The position numbers were made by a program, and so were the translations under genes. The notes beneath the pieces were generated by a model. That model had not been told where the DNA came from, did no database searches, and saw only the letters and a list, made by a program, of their open reading frames with translations. This document shows, in pieces, positions 16,121-24,544 of a DNA stretch of 64,000 bases. The stretch is from positions 28,359 to 92,358 of the IMG/VR virus record IMGVR_UViG_3300027320_000006; one strand, given 5' to 3'. The stretch is from a virus. Each line of letters starts with the position of its first letter. Position 1 is the stretch's first letter.

Positions 16121-16315
16121 TTGAATTTGGGTTATCTATGTCATTTACTATCCACTGTAATTTTATTAATTATCCTATATAAGAATTATATTTTTACGTT
16201 TAGTCTAATTATCTTATTTTTCATACTTCCCAGCTCCTTTCTAATCCTAAAGCTAATCTGTATAATTTTTTTATTATATTTCGTTTACGGTCTCTTGTTA
16301 TATTTCCTTATGTGA
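16121..16315 (+). CDS. Doubtful hydrophobic ORF
   Basis: 64 codons from a TTG, almost all Leu/Ile/Phe. In T-rich DNA such frames arise by chance, and no ribosome-binding site is seen. The only support is an ATGTGA-type overlap with the next frame. Confidence 0.15.
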   Translation: MNLGYLCHLLSTVILLIILYKNYIFTFSLIILFFILPSSFLILKLICIIFLLYFVYGLLLYFLM

Positions 16316-16515
16316 TTTTTTATTATTTCATTTATACTACGGGGGTAATTATAGGTGTTAAGTATAAAAAAGGGGTATCTCTAGCAACATTTTATTCGTT
16401 TAGGGTATTTGTATTCTTTGGTATATTTTATTGCTCTATTGTAAAGATTTCAGGTTATTTTTTGGATGTATTATTCTTCTCAGTGATGTTTATTTTATCT
16501 ATATGTTTTTGTTAG
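16312..16515 (+). CDS. Doubtful hydrophobic ORF
   Basis: 67 codons from a GTG overlapping the previous stop, predicting two membrane helices. Composition bias could explain it entirely. Confidence 0.2.
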   Translation: MIFYYFIYTTGVIIGVKYKKGVSLATFYSFRVFVFFGIFYCSIVKISGYFLDVLFFSVMFILSICFC

Positions 16516-16521
16516 TGGTAT

Positions 16522-16560
16522 TAAAAAAGAAACACCCCTATATTTTTATGTAGGGGTGTT
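16522..16560 (-). terminator. Terminator of the 16567 gene
   Basis: The minus strand reads AACACCCCTA-loop-TAGGGGTGTT followed by TCTTTTTT, directly after the stop at 16567. Confidence 0.8.
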
Positions 16561-16566
16561 ATTGTT

Positions 16567-18942
16567 TTATTCTATTTCTATTTTGTTAGGTAATATTTTT
16601 TTATGTTCTATTGGGTTTTCTATGTCGCCGGATCTTTGTGTGATATTGATTTTATTAAAGTAAGCTATGTCTAGTATTCTTTGGCTTAGTGTTATTGGTC
16701 TTGTATCGAGTATGTGTATATTTCCTGATGTTGCTACGTATTTGATATTATTATCTTTTAGGTATTGATATATTGTTATTTTTGGATCTTGTATTATGTC
16801 TTGATATTTAGTTTTGATATTAGTGGATATTTGATTTTCTTGACCCCATTCAAAGCATTCTCGTAATATTTTAAGTAATCTTTGTTTTGCGTCTGTTCTT
16901 ATATATAGGTTGATTAGTTCATATAGATAATTTGTTTCTATGTCATTTATAATCAATCTCATAATTTCATCATATATTTTTTGGTCAGCGTTAGGTGTAA
17001 AGTTTTGGTAGAGGTCTGTTTGTTTTAATTGTTCTGTATTGAATTCTTCTTTAAGTGCTTTTTGGAATAGATCTATTTCTAGTGTAATTCGATCCATGCT
17101 TGTAAAGTCAGTTTTAGTTTTACCTAGTTCATATATATATTTGCCTTGTTGATAATTTGAATTTCTAAATGCGGCGAATAATTTATATAGGTACAATTCT
17201 TTATCTTTTGTGTTATCTGGTTTATCGTTTAGGTTTATACTAGAATAGTCCATATGGAATAGTTTTTTCTTACTTGAGTCGCCTTTATATATTCCGGTTT
17301 GGTTTTTGAATTCTCTTTCGTATACTTTTGGTGATAATGTTTTAATATTTGTAGCTGGTGTATTATTATTTCCTATAAATACGAGGTCACCTAATTCTGC
17401 TGCAAATTGTTTATATATATTTGCTAGATGTATTTTAAAGAAGTCTTGTAATATTATATTGTCTTCAGCTACAGTTTTTATTTGTGATTCTATGCTGTCT
17501 ATTGTGTATGTATCTTCAGATTTCCATATATAGGATTGCACGATTATTTTATTAGAGTCGTCGAAGATAGCGAATATCCAGGAGTCCATATTTTGTGCAG
17601 TGTCCCAAACCACGGATTCAGCTTCTCCATTTATTTTTTGGCAGCAGTCGGTTATATTTCCAGCAAAGAGATATGTAGGATTATTTTTAGGTAATAATTT
17701 AGCTGTGTATACTTTATCGTTTTTTGTATCTGGGTATATTATATTAATATCTCTTATAGGTATTTGATTTTTATTTTCTAGGTATAGATTTTGTAAGCTG
17801 ATGAAGTTTTTAGCATTAAAATATGGTTTAGTATAGTTATAATACATTTTGAAGAATGTTTGATCTTTTATATCTTCTGGTTTTAATTCTTTTATTAATT
17901 TGTCCATAGCTATAGCTTCTTCTGTAGCTTTGGGTGTTGATGTTCTTATTAGGTCTCTTACAGCTATTTTTTTCACTTGTCCATCTTTAATGACATTTAT
18001 AATTTCGTCTAAATGTTGTGATGTTGTTAGTGTGCTTCTCAGTGTTTCTTTTTTTATTCTAGCAGTATATTCTTTTATTTGTTTTTCATCTGGTTGTAGA
18101 TCTGGGTAATTTATTCCTTGGCGGATTAATTTATCTTTAATTTCTTTTAGGGGTACAGGTGCTTTTAAGTTATCGAGCACATATTTTTTTCTTTCTTTGT
18201 TAAATGAGAAATTATTATCTTTTATATTAGCTCCAAAGAAGTGAACAGCGGTATATGGTCTTGTGTTATAGTAAGGGCTGTAAGGATTTTCCCATATTTC
18301 TTTTGTATCGGTGTTTAGTGTTTTAGCTGTTTTGATTAGGTATCCCATATCTTCTGGTACACTTGCTCCAGATAAATTTTGTTCTTGTAATACGTTAAAC
18401 AATTCTGGTATTATTGGTGAGTTGAAGAATATGTGGTTTTTATTTTCTTCTGTATATTTTTCGTTTATATCTTTTGTTAATGTAGATGCTAGGATAAGGA
18501 ATTCAGGTAGATATTTTTCTTTGCCTTTATTTATTTCTTTTATGTGATTAAAGAATTCTAATGTTAATTTTTTTGCATCTTGTATTTTATTATTCGTGTA
18601 TGTTTCTCTAGGATTATATTTTTGTGTTATTAGGTCAGTTATACCCATTTTATTAATATCTAGTAATAATGCTGCTGACAATTCATCTGGGGATAGTAGG
18701 TCTGTTATTTCTTGTTCTGGGTTAGCAATACCGTCTAGTAATATATGATGAATAGATACCTGGCTTGATATAGAGAATACATATTTTGCTTGTGATAATT
18801 TATCTTCTATTTTTCTTATTGTTTGTTTAGCAATTTCTTTTTGTTCTTGAGATATATTAAGGTCTCTAATTTGGAAATCAAAACCTTGAATCATCGTGTG
18901 TAGATTTACTAGTTTATTTTGCATCTGGCTATATCTGTTCAT
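16567..18942 (-). CDS. Large protein with a CCQ-type domain
   Basis: 791 residues, largely helical. A domain at about 425-520 reads 'LFAGNITDCCQ', 'SWIFAIFDDSNKIIVQSYIW' and 'YTIDSIES'. The same motifs in the same order occur at about 1093-1175 of the 33222 protein, so the two are homologous there. The layout (paired Cys, strand-rich core, D-S-x-E) recalls a GNAT-like or PcfJ-like fold, but I cannot assign it. The N-terminus (MNRYSQMQNKLVNLH) has no signal peptide. A large virion or injected protein is plausible. It is divergent from the 18990 gene. Confidence 0.7.
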   Translation of the reverse strand: MNRYSQMQNKLVNLHTMIQGFDFQIRDLNISQEQKEIAKQTIRKIEDKLSQAKYVFSISSQVSIHHILLDGIANPEQEITDLLSPDELSAALLLDINKMGITDLITQKYNPRETYTNNKIQDAKKLTLEFFNHIKEINKGKEKYLPEFLILASTLTKDINEKYTEENKNHIFFNSPIIPELFNVLQEQNLSGASVPEDMGYLIKTAKTLNTDTKEIWENPYSPYYNTRPYTAVHFFGANIKDNNFSFNKERKKYVLDNLKAPVPLKEIKDKLIRQGINYPDLQPDEKQIKEYTARIKKETLRSTLTTSQHLDEIINVIKDGQVKKIAVRDLIRTSTPKATEEAIAMDKLIKELKPEDIKDQTFFKMYYNYTKPYFNAKNFISLQNLYLENKNQIPIRDINIIYPDTKNDKVYTAKLLPKNNPTYLFAGNITDCCQKINGEAESVVWDTAQNMDSWIFAIFDDSNKIIVQSYIWKSEDTYTIDSIESQIKTVAEDNIILQDFFKIHLANIYKQFAAELGDLVFIGNNNTPATNIKTLSPKVYEREFKNQTGIYKGDSSKKKLFHMDYSSINLNDKPDNTKDKELYLYKLFAAFRNSNYQQGKYIYELGKTKTDFTSMDRITLEIDLFQKALKEEFNTEQLKQTDLYQNFTPNADQKIYDEIMRLIINDIETNYLYELINLYIRTDAKQRLLKILRECFEWGQENQISTNIKTKYQDIIQDPKITIYQYLKDNNIKYVATSGNIHILDTRPITLSQRILDIAYFNKINITQRSGDIENPIEHKKILPNKIEIE

Positions 18943-18989
18943 AATCTTTAATTTATTTATAAAAGGTATATTATCCTTGGGGGTGTGTT

Positions 18990-19253
18990 ATGGTTAGATG
19001 GAGAGATTTGATAGTTTATTGTATGTCTGAATATAATGAGAAATGGGAAGATGTAGTTAGTTATGTTCCAGATGATGGTAAGTGGTTAGATTATTTATTT
19101 GATGATACATATGGTTCTATTGAGGGAGAGCCATTTACTCTTTGGACTAAGGGTAGGGTTTATTTTCCTATGGTGTTTGATGGTAGTGAGTGGGTTGCGA
19201 GTATTAGTAGAAATCCTGATGGTGTAATTACTAAGCATTTGGGTTCTTGGTGA
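18990..19253 (+). CDS. Hypothetical small acidic protein
   Basis: 87 residues (MVRWRDLIVYCMSEYNEKWEDVVSYVPDDG...), Trp/Asp-rich. GGGGGTG lies 4 nt before the ATG. It starts the plus-strand block. 'FDGSEWVASISRNPDG' near the C-terminus is a beta-hairpin-like stretch. No family recognised. Confidence 0.65.
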   Translation: MVRWRDLIVYCMSEYNEKWEDVVSYVPDDGKWLDYLFDDTYGSIEGEPFTLWTKGRVYFPMVFDGSEWVASISRNPDGVITKHLGSW

Positions 19254-19358
19254 ATAAAATCTTGTTATTTGTTGTATTATATATATAGGTTATTAACCAA
19301 GGTGATCTTTTAGACACCTATTTTAGAGCGTACCTTATGGGCGCAAATGGAGAATTAT

Positions 19359-19850
19359 ATGGCTAGTATTGATGATGTATTGAATCTACCTCAGCGTAGA
19401 ATTTTAATGCCCAATCGTAATGTGATCATGGATCAACATGAACAGATTATCAACAAGTTTTTTGACGATTTTTTAGGTAATCGTAAAAACTTTATTCATT
19501 CCAACACTTCTTATCCAAAAATGGATATCTTTGAAGATGATTCTTATTTCTGTTTGGACTTTGCTGTACCCGGTGTTGAAGAAAAAGATCTTGACATTGA
19601 AGTTGTCAAAGAAACTAAGCTTTTAACAATCACTGGAAATTCAAGAATCCTTAGAGAGAAGAGTTATTTCTATCATCTTAAAGAATTGAAGCAATCTGCT
19701 TTTACAAGAACAATTCAATTACCAGACAATCTTGAGCTTGACCCTGAAGTTTGTCATTTAGAAGCTGGTATTCTTAAATTAGCTTTTAAGAAGATTGTTT
19801 TTAAAGAAGAAGAGCTTAAAGAAACAGTAAAGAAAATTAAAATTAAGTAA
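19359..19850 (+). CDS. Small heat-shock protein (Hsp20/IbpA family)
   Basis: 163 residues. An alpha-crystallin domain spans about 43-140: 'PKMDIFEDDSYFCLDFAVPGVEEKDLDIEV' begins it, and 'TRTIQLPDNLELD' then 'LEAGILKLAFKK' close it. It is an ATP-independent holdase that keeps unfolding proteins soluble. I start at the ATG at 19359 because GGAG lies 6 nt upstream; an ATG 12 nt earlier lacks a site. It has its own terminator and adjoins clpP, a logical proteostasis pair. Confidence 0.9.
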   Translation: MASIDDVLNLPQRRILMPNRNVIMDQHEQIINKFFDDFLGNRKNFIHSNTSYPKMDIFEDDSYFCLDFAVPGVEEKDLDIEVVKETKLLTITGNSRILREKSYFYHLKELKQSAFTRTIQLPDNLELDPEVCHLEAGILKLAFKKIVFKEEELKETVKKIKIK

Positions 19851-19870
19851 ATCATAATTTTACTTAAGGA

Positions 19871-19899
19871 AGAGAGGTATTTTATGCCTCTCTTTTTTT
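19871..19899 (+). terminator. Terminator of hsp20
   Basis: AGAGAGG-loop-CCTCTCT followed by seven T; the -10 box of clpP begins only 9 nt later. Confidence 0.85.
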
Positions 19900-19907
19900 G
19901 TGTGTGG

Positions 19908-19919
19908 TAAAATAGGTTT
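19908..19919 (+). promoter_or_regulatory. clpP -10 region, predicted leaderless start
   Basis: TAAAAT (19908-19913) is followed by six bases and then the clpP ATG. No clear -35 box: the position is occupied by the T-run of the hsp20 terminator. Confidence 0.5.
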
Positions 19920-20519
19920 ATGATTATTCCTACAGTATTAGAAAAATCATCTACCGGTGAACGTGCTTATGATATTTGGTCTAGATTACTTAAAGACCGA
20001 ATTATCTTTTTAGGGCAAGAGGTAGATGATTATATTATTAATTTGATTATCGCTCAGATGTTATTTTTAGACAAGGAAGATAGTCATAGACCGATTGAGT
20101 TTTATATTAATAGTCCTGGTGGTAGTGTTAGTGCGGGATTAGCTTTGTATGATGTTATTAATACAATTTCTGCTCCTGTTAATACCACTTGTGTAGGTAT
20201 GGCAGCTAGTATGGGAGCTATTCTTTTAGCTGGTGGTACTGGTACTCGATCTGCTTTGCCTCATTCTCGTATTATGATTCATCAGGTATCTTCTGGTTTT
20301 CGTGGTACATCTGCTGACATTCGTATTCAGGTTAATGAGACAAATAAGTTGGAAGATCAATTATTCGATATTCTTTCTCTCTCCACTGGTAAAACGAAGA
20401 AGCAGATTGCTAAAGACTGTGATAGAGATTATTACATGAGTGCGGAAGAAGCCAAAACGTATGGTGTTATTGATTGTGTAATTGAAAGTAAGAAAAATGG
20501 CAGAAATTCTCAAGTCTAA
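19920..20519 (+). CDS. clpP: ATP-dependent Clp protease proteolytic subunit ClpP
   Basis: 199 residues, the family's normal length. Catalytic Ser97 (GMAASMGA), His121 (MIHQVSSG) and Asp170 (DRDYYMS) are all present, as is 'YINSPGGSVSAGLALYD' at about 62-78. ClpP forms a tetradecameric barrel fed by a Clp ATPase. No clpX or clpA is in the window, so it may assemble with host unfoldases, or with host ClpP. A -10 box ends 6 nt before the ATG, so leaderless translation is predicted; AGG is also 3 nt upstream. Confidence 0.95.
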   Translation: MIIPTVLEKSSTGERAYDIWSRLLKDRIIFLGQEVDDYIINLIIAQMLFLDKEDSHRPIEFYINSPGGSVSAGLALYDVINTISAPVNTTCVGMAASMGAILLAGGTGTRSALPHSRIMIHQVSSGFRGTSADIRIQVNETNKLEDQLFDILSLSTGKTKKQIAKDCDRDYYMSAEEAKTYGVIDCVIESKKNGRNSQV

Positions 20520-21477
20520 GTCTATTTATTATAATGATGTAAATCTTGTAGCTCAACCTTGTAAAGTTAAGTCTCGTAAAGATATTCCTGTAGAGTTAAA
20601 TAGAATCATAGTTTCTCCTATGGAAGCTATTGTTGGTAAAACATTTGCTCTAAAGGCTAATGAGCTTGGTCTTACAGTTTGTCTTCATCGTTTTTGTTCT
20701 ATTGAGGAGCAGGTTGAGCTTTATAATTCTTTACCTAATAAAGCTAATGTATTTGTATCTATCGGTTTGAATGATTGGGATAGGGTCAAGGCATTAAAAG
20801 ATTGTGGTGCTGATAAATGGCTAATTGATATGGCTAATGGTTATATGCACAAAGAAATTACTGAATGTACTGAAAAGCTAGAACAGATTGCTCCAGTGTA
20901 TGATTTAATGTTGGGTAATGTTCATTCAGCTCTTGGATTTGAGTTGCTTTCAAAAATTAAATTAAATTCCAAGCATGATAAATATATTCGTGTAGGTATT
21001 GCTGGTGGAAGTCCTTGTGCTACTAATGATTCTACTGGATACAATCGTGGTCCAATTACTGAAATCATGGAAATTGAAGAATATACTTATGATTCAGGTC
21101 CATTTGTAATTGCTGACGGTGGTATTAAGAATGCTGGATATGCTGCTAAGGCATTTGGTGCTGGAGCGGATTATGTTATGATGGGTGGGTATTTTGCTAG
21201 AGCGTTTGAAGCAGAAACTCATTTAAGAGGAGACGGAAACTATTGGGGTGGTGCATCTCATAAGCAACAGATTCTCTCCACTGGTAAAGTATATCGTCAT
21301 TCTGAGGGTAAAGAAGTAGCTATTGTTGATGAATTGCGTCCTCTTGAAGTTCTTGTAGATGAGCTTTGGGGTGGGCTATCTTCAGCAGTTTCGTACAGTG
21401 GATATAAAACGCTTGGTGATTTTGTTGGTAATGGTGTTTTTGAAGTAAAGCAAAATTCATTACCACCTAAGAGATAA
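20497..21477 (+). CDS. IMP dehydrogenase / GMP reductase family enzyme
   Basis: 326 residues, a TIM barrel without CBS domains. The catalytic-loop Cys is in 'GIAGGSPCATNDSTGYNRG' (about 168-186). Later come 'VIADGGIKNAGYAAKAFGAGADYVMMGG' (about 203-230) and a flap region with 'HLRGDGNYWGGAS'. It interconverts GMP/IMP or IMP/XMP; length and lack of CBS slightly favour GMP reductase, but the sequence does not settle it. Start at 20497 inside the clpP 3' end, giving a 23-bp overlap, so the two are co-transcribed. Confidence 0.85.
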   Translation: MAEILKSKSIYYNDVNLVAQPCKVKSRKDIPVELNRIIVSPMEAIVGKTFALKANELGLTVCLHRFCSIEEQVELYNSLPNKANVFVSIGLNDWDRVKALKDCGADKWLIDMANGYMHKEITECTEKLEQIAPVYDLMLGNVHSALGFELLSKIKLNSKHDKYIRVGIAGGSPCATNDSTGYNRGPITEIMEIEEYTYDSGPFVIADGGIKNAGYAAKAFGAGADYVMMGGYFARAFEAETHLRGDGNYWGGASHKQQILSTGKVYRHSEGKEVAIVDELRPLEVLVDELWGGLSSAVSYSGYKTLGDFVGNGVFEVKQNSLPPKR

Positions 21478-21478
21478 C

Positions 21479-21946
21479 ATGAATAACCCTGACAACTTAA
21501 CTAGTTTTTTAAATTACATAGATCATCCATCGAAGTATGATCCTAGATCTCTTAAAAAACAAAGAGTAAAATTAGATCCAAAGATTAAAGATTCTATTTA
21601 TAAGATTAATAGTAGTGGTTGGCTTTGGACTATTTGGAGTTGTCAGGGTCATTTATTAGGAAGAGAAAAAGGTTCAATCCCTTATTTTACTTTCATTGTA
21701 GATAAGAAATATTTAGATAGATTATTTTATATAATTCATCTTTCATTCCCTAAAGAAGCTAATTTAAAGTTCCCTATATATAGTAATGGATTTTGGTATG
21801 GAATTTCGCAAGGTGTTGAAGACGATATTTATTGTGTTATTAGTTGGCATCTTTATTTTTCTCAAGGTAAAGTGGGATTAGATAAAATTCAAAAGTGCAT
21901 GATACAATTTGCAGACAGTATTGAGGTATTAGATGTCAAGAAATAA
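21479..21946 (+). CDS. Paralogue of the 10654 protein ('W-W-SC-GH' family)
   Basis: 155 residues with 'KINSSGWLWTIWSCQGHLL' (about 41-59) and 'PYFTFIVDKKYLDRLFYIIHLSFP' afterwards, colinear with the 10654 product. Function unknown. It follows the IMPDH/GMPR stop by 1 bp and overlaps the next gene by 14 bp. Confidence 0.7.
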   Translation: MNNPDNLTSFLNYIDHPSKYDPRSLKKQRVKLDPKIKDSIYKINSSGWLWTIWSCQGHLLGREKGSIPYFTFIVDKKYLDRLFYIIHLSFPKEANLKFPIYSNGFWYGISQGVEDDIYCVISWHLYFSQGKVGLDKIQKCMIQFADSIEVLDVKK

Positions 21947-22463
21947 ATTTTATGATCAAACAATAAGTAATATGAAAGCTAAATTTACTAATGAAACAGC
22001 TTTAGATATTCTTGATAACATGCAGAGTGTTTATGAGGCTAAGGATAATGATTATTCTGCTACTGGTCTTCCTATGGGTAATTTGCGCAAGTGTGAGGAT
22101 GCTGGTATTGATGCTTGGCGAGGATGTTTAGTTAGAATTGGTGATAAGATGTCCCGCCTTGAAAATTTCCTCAAAGAAAAAGAATATTTGGTTATTTCTG
22201 AAAAGGCTGAAGATACAGTAATTGATTTGGCTAATTATGCTATTCTTATGTCTTGTTTAATTGAAGAGATTAAACCACCTCATTCAGTTTATTATTGGGA
22301 TTTATCTGAAAAAGCCCAGGAAGATTTATTTAACCTTTCTTTTCATTGTGTATTTCAAGCAATGTTATGGAAGTACAAGGATGAAGAAGTTGATCTTAGT
22401 AATTTGGAAAAAGCTCTTAGTTATTGGTCTTCTCTTTGTTCCTATTCTTTGGAGATGATTTAA
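21933..22463 (+). CDS. DUF1599-like nucleotide-modification-associated protein
   Basis: 176 residues. 'MQSVYEAKDNDYSATGLPMGNL' (about 30-51), 'AWRGCLVRIGDKMSRLENFL' (about 62-81) and 'EDTVIDLANYAILMSCLI' (about 94-111) match the DUF1599/NMAD1 pattern, an all-helical MazG-like fold. The conserved Glu/Asp positions would bind metal. Family members accompany DNA-base modification or dNTP clean-up; the exact substrate is unknown. The context next to a purine enzyme fits. Confidence 0.75.
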   Translation: MSRNKFYDQTISNMKAKFTNETALDILDNMQSVYEAKDNDYSATGLPMGNLRKCEDAGIDAWRGCLVRIGDKMSRLENFLKEKEYLVISEKAEDTVIDLANYAILMSCLIEEIKPPHSVYYWDLSEKAQEDLFNLSFHCVFQAMLWKYKDEEVDLSNLEKALSYWSSLCSYSLEMI

Positions 22464-23053
22464 TGTCAAAGTTTAGGCATTCTTTTTGGCGATATGTTCC
22501 TAGTACAGAAAAGTTTAAATCTGAGTTTAAATTTGTAGAATCGATTGAAACAGATTCTGATGCTGTTCCTGAATTCCATGATCATTATTGTATCGATCAG
22601 GTAGTAGATTTAGTAACAGGTCAAATGAGAGTAAAAAATCATTCTGCTCCTGAGTATTGTGTATCCAAGTATGTTGGTTTTAATCTTAGTTTACCTCCTG
22701 TAGAAAAAGCTAACAAACAAGAAATTTATGTAGTAATTCATAGAAGTTCATTTTCTCACAAGAAGATTGAATTTGATGAGTTTTTAGAGCCAAAAGAAAA
22801 ACGATATACTCAAGAAGAATGGGAGTTTCTTTTATCTGTAATTGAAAAAAGATTTAATAAGCAGAAAGATTGGGCTAAAGAGGGTATTAGAGTTCCTAGT
22901 CAATATGAGGATGGAACTCAGGTATTTAAAACACAAGAAGAATTCCGTGCTTTTTCATTAGGTAGACGTGCTTATTTTCTTTATCATCTTGTGCTTAATT
23001 ATAGATTCACTCATCTTATTCGTAGGTTAAACATAGGATATACAAGTGGATAA
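22463..23053 (+). CDS. Hypothetical protein
   Basis: 196 residues from MSKFRHSFWRYVPS; ATG at 22463 overlaps the previous stop (TAATG) and has GGAG upstream. It contains 'EFHDHYCIDQVVDLVTGQMRVKNHS' (about 33-57). No family recognised. Confidence 0.65.
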   Translation: MSKFRHSFWRYVPSTEKFKSEFKFVESIETDSDAVPEFHDHYCIDQVVDLVTGQMRVKNHSAPEYCVSKYVGFNLSLPPVEKANKQEIYVVIHRSSFSHKKIEFDEFLEPKEKRYTQEEWEFLLSVIEKRFNKQKDWAKEGIRVPSQYEDGTQVFKTQEEFRAFSLGRRAYFLYHLVLNYRFTHLIRRLNIGYTSG

Positions 23054-23291
23054 AACTACTATTATTAATTGTGACTGTTTATGTCATTCTTTACATATAC
23101 GTCCTGATACAGAATCCAAAACTGTAGACATTTCTCTTTGGAATTATGGTTTCAATGATGGCAAGTTAAATTGGAAGAAAAGATTGAAAATTCTTTTTGA
23201 TGGATTTGCTTATTCAGATTTAGTTGTTTTAGATAAAGAAGAACTTGATCTACTTATTGAAGCTCTCCAAGAAGCTAAAAAGAATATGTGA
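23046..23291 (+). CDS. Hypothetical small phage protein
   Basis: 81 residues from a GTG. 'CDCLCHSLHIR' (about 9-19), 'DISLWNYG' and 'WKKRLKILFDGFAYSDLVVLDKEE' match a recurring phage protein of unknown function with a Cys-x-Cys N-terminal strand. It is the last gene before a terminator. Confidence 0.65.
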   Translation: MDKTTIINCDCLCHSLHIRPDTESKTVDISLWNYGFNDGKLNWKKRLKILFDGFAYSDLVVLDKEELDLLIEALQEAKKNM

Positions 23292-23293
23292 AA

Positions 23294-23326
23294 AAAAGGC
23301 TTGAGAAATCAGGCCTTTATTTTTTT
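23294..23326 (+). terminator. Intrinsic terminator before the DUF2829 cassette
   Basis: AAAGGC-loop-GCCTTT followed by ATTTTTTT. A -10-like TAGAAT lies a few bases later (23333-23338), just before the next gene's GAGG site. Confidence 0.75.
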
Positions 23327-23350
23327 GTGGTAGAATGTTATGAGGCTTAA

Positions 23351-24049
23351 ATGTCAAAGAAATATTTTGGTTATTTAAATGAGATAGATTATAAGGGAAG
23401 AAATTTTACTTTTGAAGAAGCTAAAAGAATTCTACTCTCTGGAAGATATTTTGCTTTTGGTGAAGATAATCATTCATCCTCTGTAATCGCTTGTAAATTT
23501 AAAGATTTCTACCTGTACGATTTAAATACACAAGATTTTTTGATTCCTGTAAGGTTTGATCATTGGAAGAACTATAATAATTGGAAGATTTTACCTATGC
23601 CTAAGAATAAATTTAATAATAAGTTCGTTGGTAGTGATTTTGATACTTTTGCTGAAGAGAATGATATTAGGTTGAAAAGAGATATTAATTGGGCTCTTGA
23701 TATGCTTAAACATGGGAAGATCGTTACAAGAGAAGGCAATCCAAAGATTTATTTATTTCCTCCTGATAACTATGATAATTCTAATGTTAAAATCACTGCT
23801 GAAGATTTATTCGCTGAGGATTGGGAGATTTTTCATTTTAAAACATTCAAGGATGTATTAGATGATATGTATGCTGGAAAAACAATTAGACGTAAGAGTT
23901 GGCATTCTGACTTGGGTATTGGAATGTATACAAATTCACTAATGATAAAATATGAAGATTTGTTAGCAGACGATTGGGAAGTTGTTGATGTTGTAGCTGA
24001 AGTTGATGAAATGCAAGATCAGATTATGAAAGATAGAAATGAGTACTGA
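23351..24049 (+). CDS. Triplicated DUF2829 (Tad2-like) protein
   Basis: 232 residues that read as three consecutive DUF2829-like units. Unit 1 (about 18-82): 'FTFEEAKRILLSGRYFAFGED' to 'NNWKIL'. Unit 2 (about 112-160): 'INWALDMLKHGKIVTREG' to 'EDLFAEDWEIF'. Unit 3 (about 164-213): 'FKDVLDDMYAGKTIRRKSW' to 'EDLLADDWEVVD'. Unit 1 is the most degraded. DUF2829/Tad2 proteins bind immune signalling nucleotides and block Thoeris defence. GAGG lies 5 nt before the ATG. First gene of the cassette. Confidence 0.75.
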   Translation: MSKKYFGYLNEIDYKGRNFTFEEAKRILLSGRYFAFGEDNHSSSVIACKFKDFYLYDLNTQDFLIPVRFDHWKNYNNWKILPMPKNKFNNKFVGSDFDTFAEENDIRLKRDINWALDMLKHGKIVTREGNPKIYLFPPDNYDNSNVKITAEDLFAEDWEIFHFKTFKDVLDDMYAGKTIRRKSWHSDLGIGMYTNSLMIKYEDLLADDWEVVDVVAEVDEMQDQIMKDRNEY

Positions 24050-24299
24050 ACAATTTATTTATTCTGAGGATTTTGTCCGTGGAAGAATTTACAGTTATCT
24101 TAAGTTTCAAAAGTATATGGAATCTATTGCTAAAATTGTATGTGATGAATTAAATTTTGGTGATTTTAAATCTGTACGTCTTGATCCTAAAGGTGATTTT
24201 ATTTGGGTGACATTTGAAGATAGTGAATTTGGCTTTGATGCTTGTTATTTGTGGGATAAAGATATCAAAGGTAATATTGAGAATTATATAAATCAATGA
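24039..24299 (+). CDS. Hypothetical small protein in the DUF2829 cassette
   Basis: 86 residues, no DUF2829 motif. The N-terminal helical part (about 1-40) is followed by a beta-meander ('KSVRLDPKGDFIWVTFEDSEFGFDACYLW'). Overlaps neighbours by 11 and 4 bp, so it belongs to the operon. Function unknown. Confidence 0.6.
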   Translation: MSTEQFIYSEDFVRGRIYSYLKFQKYMESIAKIVCDELNFGDFKSVRLDPKGDFIWVTFEDSEFGFDACYLWDKDIKGNIENYINQ

Positions 24300-24544
24300 A
24301 TGGTTTAGAAGCATTGCAATTTATTAAAAAAGGATGTAAAATCAGATGTAAAGCTTGGGAAAATAAGGATTGGTATTTGTATTATTCTGATTATTCTGGA
24401 TATGCTTTTTCAGTTAGGTCAGAAGAGTTTCCAAGGGTTCCAAATTTGAATCCTTCTACACCTTGGACTAACTTACATAATCAAGAAATTATAGAAGAAT
24501 TCTTGCGTGATATATTTGAAAATGAATGGGAGCTAGTGGATTAG
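24296..24544 (+). CDS. DUF2829 (Tad2-like) protein
   Basis: 82 residues. 'MNGLEALQFIKKGCKIRCKAW' (1-21) and the closing 'FLRDIFENEWELVD' are the family's start and end signatures; the loop between them differs from its neighbours. Proposed to bind a defence-signalling nucleotide (inference from Tad2). Confidence 0.75.
   Translation: MNGLEALQFIKKGCKIRCKAWENKDWYLYYSDYSGYAFSVRSEEFPRVPNLNPSTPWTNLHNQEIIEEFLRDIFENEWELVD

Larger units (their letters stand above)
15093..16566. other. Long AT-rich non-coding region, candidate origin
   Basis: About 1.4 kb without a convincing gene. Up to about 15420 the plus strand is purine (A) rich; from about 15500 to 16120 it is strongly T-rich. The switch surrounds a hairpin at 15436-15460 (ACAGTTAA/TTAACTGT). 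The right part has degenerate repeats like TTCTTATATAGG...AATTAA (about 15727, 15757, 15961, 16109). It also has a direct repeat CTCGAAAATCTT (15816 and 15835). Origin or packaging site are both possible. Confidence 0.45.

Noticed and set aside
19254-19358. RNA thermometer in the hsp20 leader
   Set aside because: Only a 5-bp stem (AGGTG/CACCT) can be drawn and the GGAG ribosome-binding site is not paired with an anti-SD; not supportable by eye.
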